A stretch of DNA of 64,000 nt from Chloroflexota bacterium (lineage in GTDB: Bacteria > Chloroflexota > Anaerolineae > Aggregatilineales > Phototrophicaceae). The DNA lies in assembly GCA_011523735.1 (NCBI GenBank), contig WTGB01000165.1, forward strand, positions 62,001 to 126,000, written 5' to 3'. Numbering within the stretch: position 1 is the stretch's first letter; each line of letters begins with the position of its first letter. The translations under genes were made by a program, and so were the position numbers. This document shows positions 55,673-62,420 of this stretch, piece after piece. Below the pieces are notes generated by a model. It had not been told where the DNA came from, did no database searches, and saw only the letters and a list, made by a program, of their open reading frames with translations.

Positions 55673-56212
55673 CTAAGGCGCGGGCATGAGTTCTGGCGCG
55701 GGTGGCAGCAGCGCGACCGAAATCGCGACCAGAAGCAGCAAGCTCGCGATACCCACAATCACAATGGAGACTCGCTGTCGCGCCGAGAATTGGCTGCCGT
55801 CATCGTCGGAGGTATCGGTGTCAAAAACCAATTCGACAGGCGCGGCTGACAGACCGTCAATCCGCCAGAGCTTCAGCTTCGGCTTGGCGCGCTCTAGCGA
55901 TACGATCAAATGCAGCAGCTTGGGATCCAGCGCCTCGTTAATATCCGTCCGCGATGGAATCGGCGCAGACCGCGGATGTGAATGGTAAACCCCCATCCAT
56001 TCCAGACCGTCAGCATCGATAGCCTTTAGCGCCGTAAGCTGTTCTTCCGGATCGAACTGAAAGCGGTCATCTCGGTTTGCCGCGGCGTTGCGGAGCGAAA
56101 TGGCGCGGCTTATGGTCCTATAGTCGCCGGCAAGCACACCACAGGCTTCATGCGGCGCTTCGGCTTCGGCATGATCGGCAATCTGACGCGCGACATCGTA
56201 GGGAATCCTCAT
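55673..56212 (-). CDS. JAMM/Mov34 metalloprotease with C-terminal membrane anchor
   Basis: This is a 179-aa protein from ATG 56212; the ORF track adds 61 residues overlapping the upstream gene. The JAMM motif is complete: Glu in 'PHEACGVLAGDY' and H-x-H-x7-S-x2-D in 'YHSHPRSAPIPSRTD'. A single C-terminal membrane segment follows ('VSIVIVGIASLLLLVAISVA'). JAMM enzymes cleave isopeptide or sulfur-carrier tails. No ThiS/ThiF partner is adjacent. The anchor is unusual for bacterial JAMM proteins. Confidence 0.88.
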   Translation of the reverse strand: MRIPYDVARQIADHAEAEAPHEACGVLAGDYRTISRAISLRNAAANRDDRFQFDPEEQLTALKAIDADGLEWMGVYHSHPRSAPIPSRTDINEALDPKLLHLIVSLERAKPKLKLWRIDGLSAAPVELVFDTDTSDDDGSQFSARQRVSIVIVGIASLLLLVAISVALLPPAPELMPAP

Positions 56213-56219
56213 CGCATGA

Positions 56220-56582
56220 TTAGCTCGCTTCTGGGGGAATCCGAAAGCAGATTTCGGCTGCGTCTTGGGGTGGATCTCGCGATTCGTAATACAACTCTGC
56301 CGCCAGCTTGTAATCTCCGGTCGGGTCGTCCAAGCCGCGAATATGCATAGTGAATTCGTTGTCGAAATGCATCGTGGCGATGACATCCAAATCACTGACC
56401 ATCAAACCATCGAATCTTCGCGCGGTTATTAGCAGGTTCGGCCGCTCTTGAAAAGGTGTCAGCTTGAGGTTGACCTTCACGCGAAAGCGATCTTTGTAGG
56501 GCTTAGCGCTGAGCTCCTCGATCTTGACCCTGTGCTTCGGCTGCGGCACCAAATTGGCATCGTTAAACAGATTGATTTCCAC
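56220..56582 (-). CDS. Conserved hypothetical beta-rich protein, JAMM neighbour
   Basis: The 120-aa soluble protein alternates charged and hydrophobic residues as in a beta-sandwich ('RFRVKVNLKLTPFQERPNLL', 'TMHIRGLDDPTGDYKLAAEL'). I recognise no family and see no active-site motif. It lies one base after the ACT gene and seven before the JAMM gene. That makes it a candidate substrate or partner of the JAMM protease. It has no ubiquitin-like Gly-Gly tail. Confidence 0.75.
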   Translation of the reverse strand: MEINLFNDANLVPQPKHRVKIEELSAKPYKDRFRVKVNLKLTPFQERPNLLITARRFDGLMVSDLDVIATMHFDNEFTMHIRGLDDPTGDYKLAAELYYESRDPPQDAAEICFRIPPEAS

Positions 56583-56583
56583 G

Positions 56584-57027
56584 TTATCCTCGTCTGATCT
56601 CGTTCTGCAGCGCCCGCAAGGTCCTCATTGCCTTTGAGTAATCTTCCGCTGGCACAAAGATGTGATCGCGAGAAAACGCGGCGAAGGCGAGTATGGGAAT
56701 GTTCGCCTTCGCCAGCGCGTCGCTGATATGCGCGATGAAACCGATCAAGTCTGGCTCGAGGGCTTCTGCAAATGTGATTAACCGGTAGCTTTGTTCACTT
56801 ATGCTCGCCGCGTGCAGACGCTTGCTAAAGTTCAGGTGTACATCCTCGCGGAGCAAAAGTGTCACTTCGTCTTTGTCGACAAGGAGCGCGGAGAACGCAA
56901 TTCCCGCTTCCGCAAGGATTGCGGCTCCCAAAGTAATGGCATTCGCCGGCAAACGCAGAACCCGATACACCTGCTCATCAGTATGAAACGCTGTGCTGCT
57001 TAGAACTTGCTCTGCTGTTTGTGTCAC
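56584..57027 (-). CDS. ACT-domain protein (COG3603/ACT_7 type)
   Basis: The 147-aa protein has an N-terminal half with 'KDEVTLLLREDVHLNFSKRL' and a C-terminal ACT_7-like half, 'LIGFIAHISDALAKANIPIL' followed by 'AFSRDHIFVPAEDYSKAMRT'. This is the family related to CASTOR-type amino-acid sensors. It probably binds an amino acid and modulates a partner. It is second in the operon, six bases after the ParB-like gene. Confidence 0.85.
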   Translation of the reverse strand: MTQTAEQVLSSTAFHTDEQVYRVLRLPANAITLGAAILAEAGIAFSALLVDKDEVTLLLREDVHLNFSKRLHAASISEQSYRLITFAEALEPDLIGFIAHISDALAKANIPILAFAAFSRDHIFVPAEDYSKAMRTLRALQNEIRRG

Positions 57028-57033
57028 AGGCCT

Positions 57034-57852
57034 CTACTCGGCGAATTGGAAGGTGGATTCGGCATAGTACCGTATGCTGCGGGCGGCGTATTGCTCTCGT
57101 AGCCATTCTTGCAGTTTTTTGTTCTTTGTATCGAGCGGGCTATCCGCGCGCAAACGCGCCATCGGATAATTCACATTGAGCGCTCGCCCATGAACAATGT
57201 GACGGCTAACCCCCGGCGGAAGATAAGCGCCTTGCAAAGCCGCTTCGATGATATCCTGCGGCTGATAAGCGGGAAACATGATCAGAGCGAATCCGCTGGG
57301 GAACAGTGACCAAATCTGGCCGGGATCGCTGAGCGGCGTCCGGTAAAGCGCCGCCGAATTGTGATAAGCGCTTACTACCTGAGTCAGTGTCGCATTTCTT
57401 TCCGCCAAACCTTCGGCCACCGCATGGATGGAGTACACCGGACCTTCTCGCAATAAGATTTGCGCCACCGCGCTTGAATCCCAACCAGAGCGGATATTGG
57501 TATTTCTGATCGCTTCCAATTCTCGCAGCAGCCGCTTGGAATCCCAATCAGCCACGACATGCTGCCAGACGCCAAGCTCGACATAATCGCTTTCGTAATC
57601 CAAGATCTGAACGAGAATATGTTCAAAGCCGAGCAGGCGCATCGATAAATGACGATTCGACCCGTCCATAAGCACGTATCGCCCATCGGGCAACTCAGCG
57701 ACAAGTGGCGGATTCGTAAAGTACTCGGCTCTCTTCAGCCGCTTCATCAATGGTTGCGATCTCTGTACATCGCTTTTTTCATGCGGCAATATGGCATCAA
57801 CACAGACGATTCGCAGTTCGGGCGAAGGCGCGCTTATCGGATTCGAAAACAT
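57034..57852 (-). CDS. ParB/SbnI-SerK-like protein
   Basis: The 272-aa protein has a ParB-type nucleotide-binding N-terminus: 'IVCVDAILPHEKSDVQRSQP' followed by 'LPDGRYVLMDGSNRHLSMRL'. In that motif the family's DGxxR box appears as DGSNRH. Unlike ParB, no HTH follows; the C-terminal half is unassigned. The closest described relatives in concept are SbnI/SerK free-serine kinases and ParB-like CTPases. Serine kinase activity would fit the following ACT gene, but that is inference. It is the first gene of the operon. Confidence 0.75.
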   Translation of the reverse strand: MFSNPISAPSPELRIVCVDAILPHEKSDVQRSQPLMKRLKRAEYFTNPPLVAELPDGRYVLMDGSNRHLSMRLLGFEHILVQILDYESDYVELGVWQHVVADWDSKRLLRELEAIRNTNIRSGWDSSAVAQILLREGPVYSIHAVAEGLAERNATLTQVVSAYHNSAALYRTPLSDPGQIWSLFPSGFALIMFPAYQPQDIIEAALQGAYLPPGVSRHIVHGRALNVNYPMARLRADSPLDTKNKKLQEWLREQYAARSIRYYAESTFQFAE

Positions 57853-57954
57853 CGGTTTCCCGAGTAAAATGTGCTAGAGATCGCGACTAGCGTAACATGA
57901 ACTGGGGCGCGGGGCAATTGTGCTGACGCTTAAAGCGGTGCGAGGATCGATATA

Positions 57955-58476
57955 ATGGGCGCAAAGCAGCAGGGTGCTGATGCTACGGGCGGTCGATGGC
58001 TGACCATCCCGCGAACTTTGTCTTTCATTTTGAACGGCGACGATGTGCTGTTAATGAAGCGCGCAAGCCATAAACGTGTTTTCCCCAATCAATACAATGG
58101 TCTGGGCGGTCACATCGAACGCGATGAAGATCCGGCAAGCGGCGCCATCCGCGAGATCGTCGAGGAATCTGGCTTGGAGGTGCATTCCCTGCGTCTGCGC
58201 AGCATCCACAATATCGACGCCGGCGAAAAAACCGGAATCATCCTCTTTGTATACACTGCCATAAGCGAGAGCCGCGAGGTCTCATGGCATAGCGCTGAAG
58301 GTACTCTAGAGTGGGTGCCGACGGATCGAATCAACGAGCTCGACCTGGTTGAGGATCTGCCGCATATCTTGCCGCGAATCCTTGAGATGGATGCTGATGA
58401 GCCGCCTTTTTCTGTCCTCGTCAGCTACGATGCGGCCGACCAGATTGTCCTCCAGTTCCGAGAAGGTGACCAATGA
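57955..58476 (+). CDS. Nudix hydrolase
   Basis: The 173-aa protein carries the Nudix box 'GHIERDEDPASGAIREIVEE' continuing into SGL, with 'RVFPNQYNGLGG' before it. The spacing resembles 8-oxo-dGTP diphosphatases (MutT/NUDT1 type), but the substrate is not certain. A GAGGA site precedes the ATG. It overlaps the next gene by four bases. Confidence 0.93.
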   Translation: MGAKQQGADATGGRWLTIPRTLSFILNGDDVLLMKRASHKRVFPNQYNGLGGHIERDEDPASGAIREIVEESGLEVHSLRLRSIHNIDAGEKTGIILFVYTAISESREVSWHSAEGTLEWVPTDRINELDLVEDLPHILPRILEMDADEPPFSVLVSYDAADQIVLQFREGDQ

Positions 58477-58913
58477 CGCAAATAGCGCAGCCCGCCAATT
58501 CAAATGCTTTGGCTCCAATCGAAACGAAGAAACGGAGCCGCCTGCGTCGCCTGGGCTGCGGGCTGATTCTCGCGCTCTGGTTCCTACTTTTGTTGACGCC
58601 CTGCGCGCTTTTCTACCTAGCGGCGAATGGCGAAATTCGCCTGTATCATGCTGATATTCCTCAGCCCCATTCACACCCTCTGTTGCTGATATCACTCATA
58701 AACGAAATGGATAACCGGGGCCTGCAATTCCTGCGATCCACGACCGTCGGCGAATTCGACGATACCGCAGTCTGCGTCGAAACAGCTGTCAATTACTTGC
58801 TTTGGGAGTCAAGTAGCGGAAATCAAGACGTAACCTACTGCGACTGTTACACGCGCGCGGACGCCGCTTCAGCTTGGACCTTGATAGAGACGCATTTGTC
58901 GCCTTGCGCGTAG
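58473..58913 (+). CDS. Single-pass membrane protein, function unknown
   Basis: The 146-aa protein has a basic cytosolic N-terminus ('ETKKRSRLRRLG'), one membrane helix ('LILALWFLLLLTPCALFYLA') and an external domain with several cysteines ('AVNYLLWESSSGNQDVTYCD'). The family is not known to me. The start codon overlaps the Nudix stop (ATGA), so they are coupled. Confidence 0.78.
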   Translation: MTQIAQPANSNALAPIETKKRSRLRRLGCGLILALWFLLLLTPCALFYLAANGEIRLYHADIPQPHSHPLLLISLINEMDNRGLQFLRSTTVGEFDDTAVCVETAVNYLLWESSSGNQDVTYCDCYTRADAASAWTLIETHLSPCA

Positions 58914-58952
58914 AATAATTGTGGCGACTTAAACCTTTGGCGGAGCGCGATA

Positions 58953-59264
58953 ATGGACTTGCTGCAAAACATTGATCCAGCGCACTTGCCATACATAGCT
59001 GCTGGCTGTGCCTTGCTTTGCATCGTGGTCTTCGTCATCGGCTTCCTCTTGCAGGCTGTCAGCGGCATCTTTAACGTCGCTCTTGGCTTGTTTGAACTCC
59101 TCATTGACCTGCTGCAAGGTGGACCCGTGGCTTGGTGCGGTTGCGTCGTTCTGCTCCTTGGCTTCGTCGCATTTGCCGGCGGGATATTCCTGCTGCTCAA
59201 CGCTCCCGAAAGCTGTGCCGCTCACCCCACGCGTTTCTGCCAGTGGTTCGGTTTTCTGCCTTAG
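58953..59264 (+). CDS. Small two-helix membrane protein, function unknown
   Basis: The 103-aa protein is almost all hydrophobic: 'YIAAGCALLCIVVFVIGFLL', then a middle amphipathic region, then 'VVLLLGFVAFAGGIFLLLNA'. The Cys-containing tail is 'HPTRFCQWFGFLP'. It follows the preceding gene by 39 bases. No family is recognised. The long minus-strand ORF across this locus (58929-59588) is a shadow. Confidence 0.65.
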   Translation: MDLLQNIDPAHLPYIAAGCALLCIVVFVIGFLLQAVSGIFNVALGLFELLIDLLQGGPVAWCGCVVLLLGFVAFAGGIFLLLNAPESCAAHPTRFCQWFGFLP

Positions 59265-59300
59265 CTGGAAAATCAGCCTACCAGCAAGCAGAAAAATACT

Positions 59301-59329
59301 TTGCCAGGCTAAGTAATTTCTGCTAAAAT
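59301..59329 (+). promoter_or_regulatory. Promoter of the His-rich membrane protein gene
   Basis: TTGCCA, a 17-base spacer and TAAAAT with extended -10 (TGCTAAAAT) lie 28 bases before the ATG at 59358. Confidence 0.7.
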
Positions 59330-59357
59330 AGCTGATACAACATACGCAGGAGTCTTC

Positions 59358-60506
59358 ATGGCAACATCGGCAATCCCGCTTTCCCGCGCTGAGCCCTACA
59401 CAGATATTGATAAGGGCAGTCTTTGGCTGCGCAACAGACGATGGGATCTGTTCTTCATCACTCTGAGCGTCGTCGTTGTTCCCTTGCCATACGCGCTGTA
59501 TCTTTTTGGCGTTCACCTGGGCATCGACGATGATGCCAGCCGCAATCTTGTGAACTTCTTCGTCGCGGTGGCGATAGGCGGACCGCACATGATGTCCACC
59601 TTCTTGCGGACGGGCCTCGATGAACGCTTCAAAGAACGCTATCCAACCCTGATTCGCTCCTCGATTATCATCCCGGTTATTGTCATTTCCCTAGCATTCT
59701 TAAACCTCAGCCTGATGCTCACTTTCTTCTTCTTTTGGGCATCATTGCATGTTCTGCACCAGGTTACCTACATCGTTGAACTCTACAATCACAAAGAAGC
59801 GAAGTTCGTGCGCAAAAGCGCGCTGAGCCCATTCGCCCGTTTGATCGACTACGCCATCGTGCTGACCAGCCTTTTCCCGGTCGCCATGTGGAAAATCAGT
59901 CAGGGCACCTTTGAGATCGGTCAGAATGATCTGGGGGAGGCGATTCCCGATCTCTTTCAACAGCCGGATAATCCCTGGTTCTTCATTCTTGTCACCATCA
60001 TCTTCGGGGCTGCGCTGATTTCTTACATTGCTAAGACGGTCTACGAGTATCATCATGGCATCCTGAATATACCGAAGTTCGTCTTCGTTTCACTCACGGT
60101 TATCGTCGCTTTCTTGACGCCGCTGCTGCCCAATCTTGATACGGCGTTTCAAGGGCTGAACACCTGGCATTCATTCCAGTACTTGGCGATTACCTTTTAC
60201 ATCATCAAGATAAGGCAGATGGTCGGCGACCTGGATCAGAACGCGCCGCTCGTCGCCCGTTTCAGCCGCCGCACCACAGACGCGCGCGCCCTCTACGGCT
60301 TTAGCGCAGCTCTGCTAGTTGGCTCGGCGGTAATATTTATTCTAGTTTACAGCCTGGCGGGTATCGTTAAGCCCGGAATCGATGGCAACACGCATTTCGA
60401 TATCGCTTACTACACAGCGATTTTGTCGTTTCTCTGGATTCATTATTATCACGACCATTTCTTATTCACCGACTTTGAAGCGCTTGACGGCGCTTACAGC
60501 TGGTGA
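59358..60506 (+). CDS. Polytopic membrane protein with conserved-looking histidines
   Basis: The 382-aa protein has about nine hydrophobic segments. Histidine-rich stretches sit at the ends of helices: 'IGGPHMMSTFLR', 'WASLHVLHQVTYIVELYNHK', 'LNTWHSFQYLAITFYIIKIR' and 'FLWIHYYHDHFLFTDFEALD'. Such a pattern suggests an intramembrane metal centre, as in desaturases or Brp/Blh carotenoid oxygenases. The motif order does not match any of those exactly, so I leave the function open. It has its own strong promoter and converges on the LysM/M23 gene. Confidence 0.8.
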   Translation: MATSAIPLSRAEPYTDIDKGSLWLRNRRWDLFFITLSVVVVPLPYALYLFGVHLGIDDDASRNLVNFFVAVAIGGPHMMSTFLRTGLDERFKERYPTLIRSSIIIPVIVISLAFLNLSLMLTFFFFWASLHVLHQVTYIVELYNHKEAKFVRKSALSPFARLIDYAIVLTSLFPVAMWKISQGTFEIGQNDLGEAIPDLFQQPDNPWFFILVTIIFGAALISYIAKTVYEYHHGILNIPKFVFVSLTVIVAFLTPLLPNLDTAFQGLNTWHSFQYLAITFYIIKIRQMVGDLDQNAPLVARFSRRTTDARALYGFSAALLVGSAVIFILVYSLAGIVKPGIDGNTHFDIAYYTAILSFLWIHYYHDHFLFTDFEALDGAYSW

Positions 60507-60528
60507 CGACACAGTGCGACGCGGTCGC

Positions 60529-62046
60529 TTAGGGAAAAACTTGCTGCACCCATTGCATTGGGTCGACGTTGACGCCATTGAGCCACACTTCCCAGTGAAG
60601 ATGCGGTCCAGTGCTCCGGCCGGTTGAACCGATCGTGCCGATCACCTGACCAGACGTCACCATGTCTCCCGGCTGTACCAGTGTATCTTGCTGATGGGCA
60701 TATAGCGTAAAAACGCCCCAGCCGTGATCGATCACTGTGGTAAGGCCCCGGATGTGCAAGCGGTCGACCACAGTAACCTGGCCATCAGCCGCGGCCAGCA
60801 CCGAGGTTCCAGGCGCGCCGGCAAAATCTACGCCGTGATGGTAGCGGTTATACTCGCTCCCGTTGTAGGAACGCAGCGTGCCAAAGACAGCATTCATCGC
60901 CGCAGCCGCTGGCAAACTGAGTGAGTTGTTCCAGCTTCGCTCCGGTGTAAATTCGCTGGTCTGCTCGATAAGCAGAGCAATCTCCGCTTCCTCTATGGCT
61001 GGCGCTAACAACTCGCTGTCGTTGATCGTGATCGTCTGATAACCATATCCCCCGCCGATAACCTGCAAATTGGCCGCAATCGTTTCACTTGCATCGACTC
61101 CATAATGCATTGTGAGCGTCAGCGGATAGATTGCTTTATCGGTAAACATGGGCACGCCGACAATGATATTGTGGCGTTTGCCCTCATCTCGCGTTATGAC
61201 CCGTAATTCTTGGTTCAAGAATCGTCCATTAAGACTGGCTGGCTCACTCGTCAAAAGCTCGATGCGCGCGCTCCGACCAGTCTCCAAGACAAGGGGGGCG
61301 ATCGTGAAAGCTTCAACTACAGCGGGAAGGTCATGCGCCAGGCGCGGCAGTTGGATGCCCGGGATGATTAGCTTTTGACCCACGCTGAGGACGCCAGGAT
61401 CCAACAGGTTATTGGCCTTGACCAGAGTCTCAACAGTCTGGTCATAGCGCAAGCTGATCTCAAAGAGCGTGTCGCCGCTTTTGACGGTGTGCACAAAGGC
61501 ATCCACCGTTTCACCGAATCGGGCGAACGAGTGTCGCGCGCCATTGCCAAACGCGGGCGGAGTTATGGCGATAGACCCGCTGCTTTCAGCCCCGGCTGTG
61601 GGTTGGATCTCGAGGGGGCTAACTTCAGGCTCGGTGCCGCCAGCGACAATGACCAGTTCTTGGCCGATGTAGATCGCGTCCGCAGACTCTAAGTCATTTA
61701 GCGCCATCAACTCACTCTCGCTTCTGCTATAGGCAGCGGCGATGCTGGCGAGCGTTTCGCCCGCGGCAACACTATGGGTGAGTTGCTGCTCTAAACCCGC
61801 GGTCACAAGCGGGATGATTAGGCGCTGACCAACCGTGATGCTGTTGCTATCGGTAATGCCGTTAGCTATGGCGACCTGCTCCGCAAACAGATCATATTGT
61901 AAAGCGATGCGGAATAGATTCTCGCCTCTTTGCACGACGTGAACCGTAAAGGTGGAATCGCTCTGCTCTTGTGCCGATGCCGCCGACAGAAGCGCCAATG
62001 CGTTCAAAACCAGAATCGCCAGGAATCTTCGAAGCCGGTCGCTCAA
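60529..62046 (-). CDS. Secreted LysM/M23 peptidoglycan hydrolase
   Basis: The 505-aa protein has a signal peptide ('FLAILVLNALALLSAASAQ') and three LysM domains: 'HVVQRGENLFRIALQYDLFA', 'HSVAAGETLASIAAAYSRSE' and 'HTVKSGDTLFEISLRYDQTV'. A beta-rich spacer (about 250-380) and a C-terminal M23 peptidase follow. The M23 zinc motifs are 'YHHGVDFAGAPGTSVLAAAD' and 'GRSTGPHLHWEVWLNG'. It probably cleaves peptide crosslinks in peptidoglycan at the surface. The start is a TTG overlapping the DUF192 stop (TTGA). It is third in a leftward operon. Confidence 0.93.
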   Translation of the reverse strand: MSDRLRRFLAILVLNALALLSAASAQEQSDSTFTVHVVQRGENLFRIALQYDLFAEQVAIANGITDSNSITVGQRLIIPLVTAGLEQQLTHSVAAGETLASIAAAYSRSESELMALNDLESADAIYIGQELVIVAGGTEPEVSPLEIQPTAGAESSGSIAITPPAFGNGARHSFARFGETVDAFVHTVKSGDTLFEISLRYDQTVETLVKANNLLDPGVLSVGQKLIIPGIQLPRLAHDLPAVVEAFTIAPLVLETGRSARIELLTSEPASLNGRFLNQELRVITRDEGKRHNIIVGVPMFTDKAIYPLTLTMHYGVDASETIAANLQVIGGGYGYQTITINDSELLAPAIEEAEIALLIEQTSEFTPERSWNNSLSLPAAAAMNAVFGTLRSYNGSEYNRYHHGVDFAGAPGTSVLAAADGQVTVVDRLHIRGLTTVIDHGWGVFTLYAHQQDTLVQPGDMVTSGQVIGTIGSTGRSTGPHLHWEVWLNGVNVDPMQWVQQVFP

Positions 62047-62420
62047 GCAATAACCTCATCAATGCGCAGTTGGTCACCAATCTGCACTAGGTCCAAAATC
62101 GCGGGATTGGCTTCCAGATAATACATTGCAGGCGCCTTTGGCACATGGGCGAATTTCCACGGCTTTGCCAGTTTCATGTCGACTATCTTAAGCTCCGCGT
62201 CCAACCATACTACTCCGATCGCGAAGCGAAGACCCATCGTATGGATGGCGGCCGCAAGTCGTCCAGGCCGATTGCACACAAATATCATTCCCTCCTCTGT
62301 GCCAAGGCGCCGTCTCAATTGCAGGCCGACCAGACGCGAGAAAAAGCCCGCGCAAACACTTGCGCGAGCCAATAGGACCTCTCCAGTTCGCAGATTCAGC
62401 ACCAATCGCTGCGGACTCAT
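62043..62420 (-). CDS. DUF192-family protein
   Basis: The 125-aa protein has the DUF192 pattern: 'FFSRLVGLQLRRRLGTEEGM', 'AAAIHTMGLRFAIGVVWLDA' and 'YYLEANPAILDLVQIGDQL'. Family function is not established. There is no signal peptide, although many members are exported. It overlaps its neighbours by four bases on both sides, so it is tightly coupled to the two LysM genes. Confidence 0.92.
   Translation of the reverse strand: MSPQRLVLNLRTGEVLLARASVCAGFFSRLVGLQLRRRLGTEEGMIFVCNRPGRLAAAIHTMGLRFAIGVVWLDAELKIVDMKLAKPWKFAHVPKAPAMYYLEANPAILDLVQIGDQLRIDEVIA

Noticed and set aside
58929-59588. 219-aa minus-strand ORF over the small membrane proteins
   Set aside because: The plus-strand ORFs have hydrophobic segments, ribosome-site logic and operon spacing, whereas this frame crosses the promoter at 59301-59329.
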